Below, piece by piece: positions 18,691 to 30,791 of a stretch of DNA of 64,000 nt. Within the stretch, counting starts at the first letter, position 1. Each line of letters begins with the position of its first letter. Both the position numbers and the translations under genes were made by a program. The DNA lies in assembly GCF_002078505.1 (NCBI RefSeq), contig NZ_LUAV01000007.1, positions 62,001-126,000 on the forward strand. Direction: 5' to 3'. The notes beneath the pieces were generated by a model, which saw only the letters and a list, made by a program, of their open reading frames with translations, did not search any database and was not told where the DNA came from. Source of the DNA: Ensifer aridi (GTDB taxonomy: Bacteria; Pseudomonadota; Alphaproteobacteria; Rhizobiales; Rhizobiaceae).

Positions 18691-19513
18691 GTCTCTCGAT
18701 CGCCTTCGCCGCCTGCCAGAGTTCTTCCATGCGCTCCAGCGAAGCGGCATCGAGCGTCTCGCCGCCCGCTTCCAGCTCCTGTTCGATGTGGCCGAAGCGG
18801 CGCCGGAATTTGGTGTTGGTACCGCGCAGCGCCATTTCCGGGTCGGTGCCGATGTGACGGCCGATATTGACCATTGCGAAGATAAGGTCGCCGAGTTCGT
18901 CCGCGACCTTTCGCTGGTCCCCATCCTTGAGCGCTTGCCGCAACTCGCCGATCTCTTCCTCGATCTTATCGAGGATCGGCTCCGGTTCCGACCAGTCGAA
19001 ACCGACCTTTGCCGCACGTTCCTGAAGCTTCAGGGCTTCCACAAGCGCCGGGAAACTCCGCTGAACGGAGCCGAGATGGCCGGCTTCCGTTTCTTGCGGC
19101 TGACCGCGCTTCAGGCGCCGCCGCCGTCGGTCCGCCTTTTCCGCCTGCTTGATCTGTTCCCATTGCAGCTTCACGGCCTCCGGCGTCTCCGCGTCGGAGC
19201 GGGCGAAGACATGCGGATGGCGGCGGATCATCTTGCGGGTGATGGCTTCGACGACGTCGCCGAAGGAAAATTCGCCCGCCTCCTCCGCCATGCGGGCATG
19301 GAACACGACCTGCAACAGCAGATCGCCGAGCTCGTCGCAGAGATCGTCCATGTCGTGGCGCTCGATCGCGTCGGCAACCTCATAGGCCTCTTCGATCGTG
19401 TAGGGCTTTATCGTTTCGAAGGTCTGGACGATGTCCCAGGGGCAGCCCGTCTCCGGTGCGCGGAGGGCGGCCATGATATCGAGCAGGCGTTGAATGTCGC
19501 GTGAGGGTTCCAT
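18680..19513 (-). CDS. mazG: Nucleoside triphosphate pyrophosphohydrolase MazG
   Basis: 277 residues, two-domain MazG. Each half has the metal-binding helices: EEAYEVADAIER with DELGDLLLQVVFH (about 35-75) and DELGDLIFAMVNIGRH (about 200-220). MazG hydrolyses canonical and damaged NTPs to NMP plus pyrophosphate and in E. coli also lowers ppGpp. It starts 3 bases after the deaminase stop, so the two form a minus-strand pair. The C-terminal codons are part of the palindrome shared with hflX. Confidence 0.93.
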   Translation of the reverse strand: MEPSRDIQRLLDIMAALRAPETGCPWDIVQTFETIKPYTIEEAYEVADAIERHDMDDLCDELGDLLLQVVFHARMAEEAGEFSFGDVVEAITRKMIRRHPHVFARSDAETPEAVKLQWEQIKQAEKADRRRRRLKRGQPQETEAGHLGSVQRSFPALVEALKLQERAAKVGFDWSEPEPILDKIEEEIGELRQALKDGDQRKVADELGDLIFAMVNIGRHIGTDPEMALRGTNTKFRRRFGHIEQELEAGGETLDAASLERMEELWQAAKAIERQLT

Positions 19514-19516
19514 GGT

Positions 19517-20104
19517 TCAGTTCAACGGTATCGCGTTGTTGTCCTTGCCCGCCTGGTAGCTGTCGGACAGGTGATTGTAGCGCTCGCGAATGCGGGCATC
19601 CTGGGTTGCGAGCCGTCTCTTCGTCTCTGGATCGGCATCTCCGAGGAGCGCTGCGATCGATGCGGATGCCCAGAAGGCATTCTCCCGGGCATAGCCGCCG
19701 GGCTCAAGGCGGAAGACTTCCTTGAGGATCTTGAGATCGTGCGGGATCGAGAAACTGTCGCGCGAATCCTCGTGACTGAAGAGGTAGTAAAAATTGTCGA
19801 ACCCGGCCCAGGTGATGGCCGAGAGACACATGGAGCAGGGTTCATGCGTCGACAGGAAGATCAGTTCGCGCGTGTCGGGCTTGTCGGCGAGCTCGTAGAA
19901 GCGCTTGAGCGTGTGGACCTCGCCGTGCCACAGCGGGTTTGCCGTCTCGTTGTTGGTTTCGGCGAGCACCAGCGAAAGATCGGATTTGCGCAGGATAGCG
20001 GCGCCGAAGACCTTGTTGCCGGCGGCCACGCCCCTCTCGGTGAGCGGCAATATAGCGTTCTCGATGACCGTGAGCAGGCGCTCGGCCAGTTCACACTGTT
20101 TCAT
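19517..20104 (-). CDS. Cytidine/deoxycytidylate-deaminase-fold protein
   Basis: 195 residues. Zinc site of the CDA fold: HGE (His60, Glu62) and PCSMC (Pro89-Cys93), so Cys90, Cys93 and His60 bind zinc with Glu62 as proton shuttle. The long C-terminal part (after about residue 125) contains GGYARENAFW and a Glu/Arg-rich helix and is not that of TadA or standard CDA. The substrate is unknown; nucleoside, nucleobase and nucleotide deamination are all possible. I trimmed a longer reading frame to the ATG at 20104, which has GGAGG eight bases upstream. Pairing with mazG suggests nucleotide-pool housekeeping (inference). Confidence 0.8.
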   Translation of the reverse strand: MKQCELAERLLTVIENAILPLTERGVAAGNKVFGAAILRKSDLSLVLAETNNETANPLWHGEVHTLKRFYELADKPDTRELIFLSTHEPCSMCLSAITWAGFDNFYYLFSHEDSRDSFSIPHDLKILKEVFRLEPGGYARENAFWASASIAALLGDADPETKRRLATQDARIRERYNHLSDSYQAGKDNNAIPLN

Positions 20105-20328
20105 GTCTGGAGCCTCCGGCTGTCCGCCGGCATTTAACGGAGATCGCGCGAATGGCGCAATGGCCGGACGGCCTATCGGCCTCGGACTTCGGAGATATTT
20201 GCTCAAAAAGATTGGCTGTCGAGCAAAACAATACGTGACTCTAAAAGCAATGAAATTTCTGTTTCTTCAATTGTCGCCGCCTATAGGGGATATTCGCCGC
20301 AGCCTGTAGAAGGAGCCGCCCCCTTAAT

Positions 20329-21774
<1,446 letters not shown>

Positions 21775-21784
21775 GGACAACGCA

Positions 21785-22102
21785 ATGGTGGACAAGGTTT
21801 TGACGGCGAATCGTCTGGCGGATGGCATATCCGTCTGGCTCGACGCCTCGGGTAACTGGGTGGAGTCGCTGCAGGATGCTTTCGTCGCGCGCCATGCGGA
21901 GGCCGTTGCTGCACTGGAGGCAACCGGAAAGCGCTCGTTCGATGAGAATAAAGTGGTAGACGTCAACGTTATCGACGTCGAGGAAGTCGACGGCACGCTT
22001 CGCCCCTTGCGCATGCGCGAACGCATCCGCGCCGAGGGGCCGTCTATCCCGTATGCTCCCGGATATCATGGGCTTGCCGGCCCGAAGAATGTCGCTGCCT
22101 AA
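21785..22102 (+). CDS. DUF2849 protein in the sulfite-reduction operon
   Basis: 105 residues, no membrane segment, no recognisable catalytic motif. It opens MVDKVLTANRLADGISVWLD and ends with an Arg-rich LRPLRMRERIRAEGPSIPYAPGYHG. I recognise it as the DUF2849 type that sits between cysG and cysI in alphaproteobacteria. The start is the ATG at 21785, 10 bases after the cysG stop, preceded by GAGGA. cysI follows by 14 bases. The tight position argues for a part in sulfite reduction or siroheme handling, but nothing in the sequence shows which. Confidence 0.8.
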   Translation: MVDKVLTANRLADGISVWLDASGNWVESLQDAFVARHAEAVAALEATGKRSFDENKVVDVNVIDVEEVDGTLRPLRMRERIRAEGPSIPYAPGYHGLAGPKNVAA

Positions 22103-22116
22103 GGACCTGAGACCCG

Positions 22117-23790
<1,674 letters not shown>

Positions 23791-23808
23791 AGCAGGGATA
23801 AGAAGCAG

Positions 23809-24309
23809 ATGACGAAAATCTGGAAAGAAACCGGCTTCGTGAACGATGATCCCTGGATCGTTGAGACCGAGGAGACCAAGGCCGGATCAAACGAAAAGGC
23901 GATATTGGGTCTCGGTCCGTTCCTGGAAGCGGTCGCCGCAGGCGATGCCCCCGGTCTGGGCGTGCTGATCGCACCGGCCGACGACGTGACGCGTCTCGCG
24001 CCTTATCTCGATCGCCTCGCGCTGGTGGCCGTCGCGTTTCCGGCCTTCAACGACGGCCGGGCCTTCAGTCACGCTTCGCTGCTGCGCACGCGGCTCGGCT
24101 TCAAGGGCGAGATTCGCGCCGTCGGTGACGTGCTGATCGATCAGATTCCGCTGATGCTGCGTTGCGGGATCGACAGCTTCGCCGTGACGAACGCCACCGC
24201 GATCAGGCGGCTCTCGGAAGGGCGGCTGCCGGGCATAGCCAACCATTACCAGCCGACGGCGAAGCCATCTGCCGATACGAATTCCTATAGCTGGCGCCGC
24301 GTCTCGTGA
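23809..24309 (+). CDS. DUF934 protein downstream of sulfite reductase
   Basis: 166 residues, soluble, DUF934 family. Recognisable pieces are DPWIVETEE near the start, LGVLIAPADDVTRLAPYLDRLALVAV, and FKGEIRAVGDVLIDQIPLMLRCGIDSF (a conserved single Cys). Family members occur almost always next to cysI in proteobacteria; the biochemical role is not established. It begins 18 bases after cysI with an AGG-type ribosome site. A role as assembly or electron-transfer partner of sulfite reductase is inference from position only. Confidence 0.85.
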   Translation: MTKIWKETGFVNDDPWIVETEETKAGSNEKAILGLGPFLEAVAAGDAPGLGVLIAPADDVTRLAPYLDRLALVAVAFPAFNDGRAFSHASLLRTRLGFKGEIRAVGDVLIDQIPLMLRCGIDSFAVTNATAIRRLSEGRLPGIANHYQPTAKPSADTNSYSWRRVS

Positions 24310-24396
24310 AAGACGCGCGCCCGCGACAGTGTGAAGCAAGCCGAAATCCTCGAAAGCGACTATATTTGGAAGGGAATTCCTTTCAATTCGCCAGAG

Positions 24397-24425
24397 CTTG
24401 GAATATCCGCTCGTACTTGATAAAA
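24397..24425 (+). promoter_or_regulatory. Candidate promoter for fpr
   Basis: CTTGGA, 17 bases, ATAAAA, with the fpr ATG 30 bases downstream. The -35 matches the rhizobial consensus at four positions and the -10 weakly. Confidence 0.3.
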
Positions 24426-24454
24426 AGCCTCACCATTACAGGACTGAAGCCACG

Positions 24455-25267
24455 ATGAATGCGCCGGCAAAAAAGGAAGATTTCGCGGTACAGGCACCGG
24501 CAGGTGTCTTCGTCGAAACGGTCACGAGCGTCGAACATTACACGGATCGGCTCTTCCGCTTCCGCATGACGCGCCCGCAGGAGTTTCGTTTCCGCTCCGG
24601 CGAGTTTGCGATGATCGGCCTGATGGTTGGCGACAAGCCCATCTATCGCGCCTATTCGGTCGCGAGCCCGGCTTGGGATGAGGAGCTGGAGTTCTTCTCG
24701 ATCAAGGTTCCGGACGGCCCGCTCACTTCGCATCTGCAGGCGATCAAGCCGGGTGATCAGGTACTGATGCGCAAGAAGCCGACGGGCACGCTCGTGCTCG
24801 ACGCGCTCGTACCGGGCCGCAGGCTCTACATGTTCTCTACTGGCACCGGCATTGCTCCCTTCGCGAGCCTCATCCGCGATCCAGAAACCTATGAGAAGTT
24901 TGAGGAGGTCATCCTCGCCCATACCTGCCGCGACGTGGCGGAACTGAAGTACGGCTTCGACCTCGTCGAGGAGATCCGCAATCACGAGTTTTTGAACGAG
25001 ATCGTCGGCGGTAAGCTCCGGCACTATGCAACGGTGACGCGCGAGGAATACCCCTTCAAGGGCCGGATCACCGACCTGATGACGAACGGCAAGTTCTTCG
25101 CCGATCTCGGCCTGCCGCCGCTCGATCCGGCGATCGACCGCGGCATGATCTGCGGCTCGACGGCGATGCTGAAGGACACCAAAGAAATCCTCGAAGCCGC
25201 CGGTCTGACGGAAGGCGCCAACAACAAGCCGGCCGAATTCGTCATCGAACGGGCATTCGTCGGCTGA
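24455..25267 (+). CDS. fpr: Ferredoxin-NADP+ reductase
   Basis: 270 residues, subclass I bacterial Fpr. FAD-binding RAYSVASPAWDEELEFFSIKV (from about residue 66) and the NADP-binding FSTGTGIAPFASLIRDPETYE (about 128 on) are clear, and the C-terminus ends in the aromatic-poor AFVG typical of this clade. It exchanges electrons between NADPH and ferredoxin or flavodoxin, here a likely source for the ferredoxin-type sulfite reductase. I used the ATG at 24455 instead of an earlier frame start because the conserved family length begins there and AGGA lies upstream. A 145-base gap with a candidate promoter separates it from DUF934. Confidence 0.93.
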   Translation: MNAPAKKEDFAVQAPAGVFVETVTSVEHYTDRLFRFRMTRPQEFRFRSGEFAMIGLMVGDKPIYRAYSVASPAWDEELEFFSIKVPDGPLTSHLQAIKPGDQVLMRKKPTGTLVLDALVPGRRLYMFSTGTGIAPFASLIRDPETYEKFEEVILAHTCRDVAELKYGFDLVEEIRNHEFLNEIVGGKLRHYATVTREEYPFKGRITDLMTNGKFFADLGLPPLDPAIDRGMICGSTAMLKDTKEILEAAGLTEGANNKPAEFVIERAFVG

Positions 25268-25394
25268 GAGGCAGCTAGCCGGTCTGGAATTATGAAGATC
25301 GTTGAAGAGGCATGCTCGCTTACGGGTGTGTCTCTTTTTCATAGGGGGAACTGCTGACGGCTATCGGTCTGCTCAGCGGGCGATGCAAGCTTCT

Positions 25395-26051
25395 TCAAGA
25401 CTCCGCCAGGTAGTCCATCAACTGCGACATTGCCGCCGCGGCGGCGAAGCCATCCGCCGCTTCGATGGAGCGGATCACTTTGACATGTCGCTCGACCGAC
25501 GCCTCCATCTTTTCCGGTGAGGCGGACGCGTACCAGATGCGGCGCGCGTGTGTCTGCAGCGGCGCCAGCGCGGCCGTCAGGAAACGGTTAGGGCAGGTCT
25601 CTTCCATCATCTCGTCGAACATCTTGTCGGCGACGAGGAAGCCCTCAAGATCGCCCTTGTCCGCGCATTCCATCATTTGCCGGGCGCAGGCACTCATGGC
25701 CTCCCGCGCCTCGGCATTCGCGTGCTCTGCCACGAGGGCGGCCGCGAGCGGCTCCAGTTGCCGCCGCGTCTGCATCACGTCGATCCTATCACCGGGACGG
25801 ATTGTGGTGATCTGCAGGCCCACGCGCGCGCGGATTTCGATCAGTCCCTGCCAGGCAAGCTTCTGGATCGCCTCGCGGACAGGCGTTCGGCCGAAAGTGG
25901 CGAGCTCAAGCAGCCGGCGCTCTGTAACGAGCGTTCCGGGTTTCAGTTTCAAGGTGACGATAAGCCGCTCGAGCGCGAGGTAGGCGAGATGAGCTTGGGA
26001 CCTGTTGTGCATAAGGATTGTGCCGGATGCTGATATATCAGAAAGTGGCAC
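25395..26051 (-). CDS. GntR-family regulator (FCD subgroup)
   Basis: 218 residues. N-terminal winged helix (about 20-85, with TERRLLELATFGRTPVREAIQKLAWQGLI) and a C-terminal all-helical FCD ligand domain with the Asp/His pattern (Asp ... MFDEMMEETC ... ERHVKVIRSIEAAD). FCD regulators respond to organic acids or amino acids. A second in-frame start lies at 26012. It is downstream of aapP on the same strand, separated by about 145 bases containing a terminator, so it is not in the aap operon; its targets are unknown. It faces fpr end to end. Confidence 0.88.
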   Translation of the reverse strand: MPLSDISASGTILMHNRSQAHLAYLALERLIVTLKLKPGTLVTERRLLELATFGRTPVREAIQKLAWQGLIEIRARVGLQITTIRPGDRIDVMQTRRQLEPLAAALVAEHANAEAREAMSACARQMMECADKGDLEGFLVADKMFDEMMEETCPNRFLTAALAPLQTHARRIWYASASPEKMEASVERHVKVIRSIEAADGFAAAAAMSQLMDYLAES

Positions 26052-26144
26052 AGTTTCAGAGTGCGGGCAAGCAACCCTGATGCCGGCGATCGGAGCCGGA
26101 GATGTCGGGCGACGACGCTTGCCGCAGCCGACAGAGGCATAAAG

Positions 26145-26180
26145 GAAGAGGCCCGCCCCTTTGGAGGCGGGCCGTTTTCA
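26145..26180 (-). terminator. Intrinsic terminator after aapP
   Basis: GGCCCGCC (26150-26157) and GGCGGGCC (26166-26173) make an 8-bp all-GC stem with an 8-base loop. Read on the minus strand it is followed by CTCTTCCTTT. It ends the aap operon 18 bases after the aapP stop. Confidence 0.75.
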
Positions 26181-26197
26181 TCCTGCGACGATACGCA

Positions 26198-26974
26198 TCA
26201 GTGCAGGATCTGGCTCAGGAACAGCTTCGTGCGCTCATGCTGCGGATTGTCGAAGAATTCGGCCGGCGAATTCTGTTCGACGATCTGGCCCTGGTCCATG
26301 AAGATCACCCGGTTGGCGACCTGGCGCGCGAAGCCCATTTCGTGGGTGACGCACAGCATCGTCATGCCTTCTTCGGCCAGGCCGACCATTGTGTCGAGCA
26401 CTTCCTTGATCATTTCCGGGTCGAGCGCGGAAGTCGGCTCGTCGAAAAGCATGATCTTCGGATTCATGCAGAGCGAACGGGCAATCGCCACGCGCTGCTG
26501 CTGGCCGCCTGAAAGCTGACCTGGATATTTGTGGGCCTGCTCGGGAATCTTGACGCGCTTCAGGAAATGCATCGCGATTTCCTCGGCCTGCTTCTTCGGC
26601 ATCTTGCGCACCCAGATCGGGGCAAGCGTGCAGTTTTCCAGGATCGTCAGATGCGGGAAGAGGTTGAAGTGCTGGAAGACCATGCCGACTTCGCGGCGCA
26701 CTTCATCGATCTTCTTCAGGTCGTTGGTGAGTTCGATGCCATCAACGACGATCTTGCCCTTCTGGTGCTCCTCGAGCCGATTGATGCAGCGGATCATCGT
26801 CGACTTGCCGGAGCCCGACGGACCGGCAATGACGATGCGCTCGCCGCGCATCACCCTGAGATTGATGTCTCGCAGCACGTGGAAATCACCATACCATTTG
26901 TTCATGTTGGTGATGTCGATCGCTACATCCGTCGTCGAGACGGTCATCTTTGAAGCAGTGGCAGTGTTTGCCAT
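26198..26974 (-). CDS. aapP: General amino-acid ABC importer, ATPase AapP
   Basis: 258 residues. Walker A GPSGSGKS (51-58), signature LSGGQ (154-158) and Walker B IMLFDEP (174-180) followed by the switch His in CVTHEMGF. It is the polar-amino-acid importer type of ATPase. It powers uptake through AapQ-AapM of substrates delivered by AapJ; the Rhizobium Aap system takes a broad range of L-amino acids and also affects efflux (family knowledge). Last gene of aapJQMP, 16 bases after aapM, and followed by a strong terminator. Confidence 0.95.
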   Translation of the reverse strand: MANTATASKMTVSTTDVAIDITNMNKWYGDFHVLRDINLRVMRGERIVIAGPSGSGKSTMIRCINRLEEHQKGKIVVDGIELTNDLKKIDEVRREVGMVFQHFNLFPHLTILENCTLAPIWVRKMPKKQAEEIAMHFLKRVKIPEQAHKYPGQLSGGQQQRVAIARSLCMNPKIMLFDEPTSALDPEMIKEVLDTMVGLAEEGMTMLCVTHEMGFARQVANRVIFMDQGQIVEQNSPAEFFDNPQHERTKLFLSQILH

Positions 26975-26990
26975 GTATGTTTTTCCCCTT

Positions 26991-28145
26991 TTATCGTTGG
27001 CTCTTGTCGAGCAGGCGTTCCATGAAGCCTGAATAGCGCGACATGCCGAAGCAGAAAAGCCAGAATATAAAGCCTGCGAAAATGAGACCGGTGACCGGCG
27101 TGACGGCGGTAGCCCAGTTCGCGTCGGCGAAGTTCAAGCGAACGATGCCGAGCAGATCGAACATCCCGATGATCGAGACGAGCGACGTGTCCTTGAACAG
27201 GCCGATGAAGGTGTTGACGATGCCCGGGATCACCAGCTTCAGCGCTTGCGGCAGGATGATGAGATTCATCTTCTGCCAATAGCTGAGGCCCAGCGAATCG
27301 GCGCCTTCATACTGGCCCTTCGGGATCGCCTGCAGGCCACCGCGTACCACTTCCGCCATGTAGGCCGACGCGAAGAGCGACACGCCGATGAGCGCGCGGA
27401 GGAACTTATCGAAGGTGACCCCCTGCGGCAGAAACAGAGGCAACATAACGCTTGCCATGAACAGAACCGTGATCAGCGGAACGCCGCGCACCACTTCGAT
27501 GAAGACCGTGCAGAGCATCTTGATAACCGGCATGTTCGACCGCCGTCCGAGCGCCAGCAGGATGCCAAGCGGCAGCGAGACCGCGATGCCGACGAACGAC
27601 AGGGCGAGGGTGACCATGAGGCCGCCCCAGAGCGCCGTCTCGACATAGGTGAGGCCGAACCAGCCGCCGGGGAGAAGGATTATCGCGATGATCGGCAGGA
27701 CGGCCAGCAGCAGAACCGCATTCAACCCCTTATAGGGCACCTTGGGGATCAGCATCGGCACCAGGAACAGGACGAAAAGGATGCCGACGAGGGCGGGGCG
27801 CCACCGCTCCTCGGGTGGATAGCGGCCGAAGATGAACTGGTCGAACTTTGCGTTGACGAAAGCCCAGCAGGCGCCGCTCCAGCCGTCCGGCTGCGAACCG
27901 CCCTGCGCGATCGTGGCGCAGACGCCGCGCCCGCCACCCGTCCAGGCAGCGTCGATGAACAGCCACTGGATCACTGGCGGAACCAGCCAGGCCAGCACGA
28001 GCAGGCTGATGATGGTCAGCACCGTGTCCTGTGGTGTGGCGAAGAGATTCTTCCGCAGCCAGAAGGCGATGCCGCTTTCCAGCGCCGGAGCAGGTGAGGC
28101 TTCGATCATCGAAGCACGAACGAAATTTGCCTGATGCGTGCTCAT
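26991..28145 (-). CDS. aapM: General amino-acid ABC importer, permease AapM
   Basis: 384 residues, longer than usual HisM-type permeases, as known for Aap. The N-terminal half has hydrophobic helices and a large insert with [20 protein letters not shown]. The C-terminal half is the conserved BPD_transp_1 domain with [20 protein letters not shown] and the ATPase-contact motif around [24 protein letters not shown]. It pairs with AapQ to form the membrane channel. It begins 4 bases after the aapQ stop. Confidence 0.94.
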   Translation of the reverse strand: MSTHQANFVRASMIEASPAPALESGIAFWLRKNLFATPQDTVLTIISLLVLAWLVPPVIQWLFIDAAWTGGGRGVCATIAQGGSQPDGWSGACWAFVNAKFDQFIFGRYPPEERWRPALVGILFVLFLVPMLIPKVPYKGLNAVLLLAVLPIIAIILLPGGWFGLTYVETALWGGLMVTLALSFVGIAVSLPLGILLALGRRSNMPVIKMLCTVFIEVVRGVPLITVLFMASVMLPLFLPQGVTFDKFLRALIGVSLFASAYMAEVVRGGLQAIPKGQYEGADSLGLSYWQKMNLIILPQALKLVIPGIVNTFIGLFKDTSLVSIIGMFDLLGIVRLNFADANWATAVTPVTGLIFAGFIFWLFCFGMSRYSGFMERLLDKSQR

Positions 28146-28149
28146 GACC

Positions 28150-29343
28150 TCACCTCTCCACCAGCGCCATGCGAGCGTTGTACCAGTTCATGAACAGCGA
28201 CGTCGCGAGGCTCAAGCTCAGATAGACGATGAGCCAGATGCTGACGACTTCGATCGACTGTCCGGTCTGGTTGAGGATCGTGCCGCCGACGGCGACGAGA
28301 TCCGCATAGCCGACGGCGACGGCCAGCGACGAGTTCTTGGTGAGGTTGAGGTACTGGCTGGTCAATGGCGGGATGATGATGCGCATTGCCTGCGGCACGA
28401 CAACCAGACGAGTCGTGAGCCTTGGGCGTATGCCGAGTGCATGAGCTGCTTCCGTCTGTCCCTTCGAGATCCCCCTGATGCCGGCCCGGACAATCTCTGC
28501 GATGAAGGCCGCAGTGTAGAAGGAAAGAGCGAGGAAGAGCGACATGAATTCCGGTCCGACGACCGACCCGCCCGTCAGGTTGAACTTGCCTGCGATCGGA
28601 ACGTCGAAAGTCAGTGGAGCGCCGGTCGCGAGGAAGGTAATCAGCGGCAAACCGATGAGCAAGCCAAGCACGGCCCACAATACGGGAGGCCGCTGGCCGG
28701 TCGCCTCCTGCCGTTGCCGGGCGTAGCGGGCGAAGGCGAAGCACGCGATGACGCCGATGATGATGGCGAACAGTGTGTATTGCGCCCCCTCTCCGAAGAG
28801 CGGCCTTGGGAAGGCGACGCCGCGATTGCTTACATAAATATCGAGGGGGAGGGCGAGCGCGTCGCGCGCCTGCGGCAGGATCGCCAGAACGCCGCTGTAC
28901 CAGAAGAAGATGACCAGCAGCGGCGGAATGTTGCGGAACACCTCGACATAGGCGAGCGACAGCTTGGCAATAATCCAGTTGTGCGACAGACGTCCGATGC
29001 CGACGATGAAGCCGATGATAGTTGCCGTGATGATACCGGTGATCGCCACCAACAGTGTGTTGACGAAACCGACAACCAGAGCGCGGCCGTATGAAGAATC
29101 GCTGGTGAAGGCGATCAGCGACTGTCCAAGGTCGAAACCCGCACGGCTGTTCAGGAAGCCGTATCCGGACGCGATATTCGCGCGCCTCAGATTCTCGACC
29201 GTGTTATCGACGATCCAGTAAATGAGGACCGCCAGAATGATGATGGTGATTGCCTGGTAGAATATTCCGCGTACCTGAGGATCATTGATGATCGATCCAG
29301 AGGATTTCCTCTTCTCAGGCGCGTCTGTAACGCCAATGGCCAT
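28150..29343 (-). CDS. aapQ: General amino-acid ABC importer, permease AapQ
   Basis: 397 residues, membrane protein with eight or so hydrophobic segments. The C-terminal BPD_transp_1 domain has the permease EAA-type loop [31 protein letters not shown] long central insert between helices (about 165-250, [18 protein letters not shown]) is shared with AapM-type permeases and is absent in HisQ. Separated from aapJ by 88 bases containing two hairpins, which may reduce permease expression relative to the binding protein. Confidence 0.94.
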   Translation of the reverse strand: MAIGVTDAPEKRKSSGSIINDPQVRGIFYQAITIIILAVLIYWIVDNTVENLRRANIASGYGFLNSRAGFDLGQSLIAFTSDSSYGRALVVGFVNTLLVAITGIITATIIGFIVGIGRLSHNWIIAKLSLAYVEVFRNIPPLLVIFFWYSGVLAILPQARDALALPLDIYVSNRGVAFPRPLFGEGAQYTLFAIIIGVIACFAFARYARQRQEATGQRPPVLWAVLGLLIGLPLITFLATGAPLTFDVPIAGKFNLTGGSVVGPEFMSLFLALSFYTAAFIAEIVRAGIRGISKGQTEAAHALGIRPRLTTRLVVVPQAMRIIIPPLTSQYLNLTKNSSLAVAVGYADLVAVGGTILNQTGQSIEVVSIWLIVYLSLSLATSLFMNWYNARMALVER

Positions 29344-29364
29344 ATAATGCCTCTTTCCCCAATC

Positions 29365-29385
29365 CGCCCTTTTCGGGCGTTTTTA
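29365..29385 (+). terminator. Plus-strand terminator-like hairpin between aapJ and aapQ
   Basis: CGCCC (29365-29369), a 5-base loop, GGGCG (29375-29379), then TTTTT. Read on the plus strand it looks like an intrinsic terminator, which is antisense to the aap operon; on the operon strand no U-run follows it. It may block antisense transcription, or simply form a hairpin in the aap mRNA. Confidence 0.45.
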
Positions 29386-29392
29386 TTGTAAG

Positions 29393-29417
29393 CGGAGGAG
29401 CGGTGGCCGCTCCTCCG
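29393..29417 (-). promoter_or_regulatory. Stable hairpin after aapJ (mRNA stabiliser or attenuator)
   Basis: CGGAGGAGCGG (29393-29403) and CCGCTCCTCCG (29407-29417) form a perfect 11-bp GC-rich stem with a 3-base loop, 15 bases after the aapJ stop. Such hairpins after periplasmic binding-protein genes commonly keep the binding-protein mRNA in excess of the permease. Confidence 0.6.
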
Positions 29418-29431
29418 TCTTGCCAGACCGA

Positions 29432-30457
29432 TCAGCGGACCGGCGGTGCGTACTGGATGCCGCCCTTGTTCCAGAGCGCATTCAGGCCGCGTTCGATCTT
29501 CAGCGGGCTGCCTGCGCCGATGTTGCGGTCGAAGACTTCGCCGTAGTTGCCGACGGCCTTGATGACGTTGACAGCCCATTCGTTGGTGAGACCGAGGTCC
29601 GTGCCGATCTTGCTGTCTGCTTCGACGCCGAGGAAGCGCTGGACGTCGGGGTTGGGCGACTTCTTCATCTCCTCGACATTTGCCTGCGTGATGCCGAATT
29701 CCTCGGCTTGGATCAGCGCGAAGTGAACCCAGCTCACGATATCGAACCACTGGTCATCGCCCTGGCGGACGGCCGGGCCGAGCGGCTCCTTCGAGATGAT
29801 TTCCGGCAGGATCATGTGATCGTCCGGGTTGGAGAGCGTGAGGCGCAGCGAATAGAGGCCGGACTGGTCGGTCGTGTAAACGTCGCAACGGCCGGCATCA
29901 TAGGCCGCGTTCACTTCCTCGAGCTTCTCGAAGACGACCGGGTTATATTGCAGGTTGTTGGTTTTGAAATAGTCGGCGAGGTTCAGTTCGGTCGTGGTAC
30001 CGGTCTGGACGCAGACGGCAGCGCCCGACAGTTCGAGAGCCGACTTCACGTTGAGGCCCTTGCGCACCATGAAGCCCTGGCCGTCATAGTAGTTGACCGG
30101 GCGGAAGTTGAAGCCGAGCGCGGTGTCGCGGTTGATCGTCCAGGTGGTATTGCGGGCGAGAACGTCGACCTCACCGGACTGCAGCGCCGGGAAACGCTCC
30201 TTCGCGGAAGTCGGCGTGTACTTGACCTTGCTTCCATCGCCAAAAACGGCTGCCGCGATCGCCTTGCAATAGTCGACGTCGAAACCGCTCCAATTGCCCG
30301 ACGCGTCGGGCGCGGCGAAACCGGTGAGACCGGTATTCACACCGCACTGGACGAAGCCCTTGGCCTTTACGTCGTCAAGGGTTGCGGCGGAGGCCGCATT
30401 TGCGCCAATCCCCATGACAGCAGCGCCAACAAGGGCTGTCAGAATTCTTCTTGCCAT
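29432..30457 (-). CDS. aapJ: General amino-acid-binding periplasmic protein AapJ
   Basis: 341 residues. An N-terminal signal peptide ends at ANAASA (about residue 24); the mature protein is a family-3 solute-binding protein, opening TLDDVKAKGFVQCGVNTGLTGFAAPD with FDVDYCKAIAAAVFGD. It captures L-amino acids in the periplasm for AapQMP. It is first in aapJQMP and is read divergently from metC across a 334-base gap. AAAAGG lies upstream of the ATG. Two hairpins follow the stop. Confidence 0.95.
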   Translation of the reverse strand: MARRILTALVGAAVMGIGANAASAATLDDVKAKGFVQCGVNTGLTGFAAPDASGNWSGFDVDYCKAIAAAVFGDGSKVKYTPTSAKERFPALQSGEVDVLARNTTWTINRDTALGFNFRPVNYYDGQGFMVRKGLNVKSALELSGAAVCVQTGTTTELNLADYFKTNNLQYNPVVFEKLEEVNAAYDAGRCDVYTTDQSGLYSLRLTLSNPDDHMILPEIISKEPLGPAVRQGDDQWFDIVSWVHFALIQAEEFGITQANVEEMKKSPNPDVQRFLGVEADSKIGTDLGLTNEWAVNVIKAVGNYGEVFDRNIGAGSPLKIERGLNALWNKGGIQYAPPVR

Positions 30458-30791
30458 TTTTTTGAACCTTTTCGGTTGTCCTATGTTCCCGTCTGCACGG
30501 CAGCGCTCTTAGGCGCGTGCAGCCTCAGCCACCCTCCTGGCGTGAGTGCGGCCTATCTCATGCTCAAAATCTATGAGGGTCAAGAGATGTCGCCGATTTT
30601 CTCATTTTGCGTGTGAAAAACCTGAAGCTCGCCAGAAGTTTAGGCAGTTTTTGCGGGAAAAACGTCCCATCCGAACAAAAAACGGCCAGTTGGCGTCTAA
30701 ACCGTCCCATCCGCGAATCTCGGATTTTCCTTGACCTGCCCGGTGACGCGTTCGATGAGTTGGCGTCGAGATTTCAACAGCGGATGTTTCA
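30458..30791. promoter_or_regulatory. 334-base divergent regulatory region, aapJ/metC
   Basis: No gene. A minus-strand candidate aapJ promoter reads CTTGAC (complement of 30579-30584), 18 bases, TGAGAT (complement of 30555-30560). The 11-base word CGTCCCATCCG occurs twice as a direct repeat, at 30663-30673 and 30703-30713, exactly 40 bases apart, on the metC side. I saw no SAM-II-type riboswitch or obvious methionine-regulator box. Confidence 0.4.

Noticed and set aside
26052..26144. Operator for the GntR regulator in its own upstream region
   Set aside because: No clear palindrome of the TNGTNNNACNA type was found.
30458..30791. SAM-II-type riboswitch before metC
   Set aside because: SAM-II motifs are known upstream of some alphaproteobacterial methionine genes, but I could not find the paired core sequences here.
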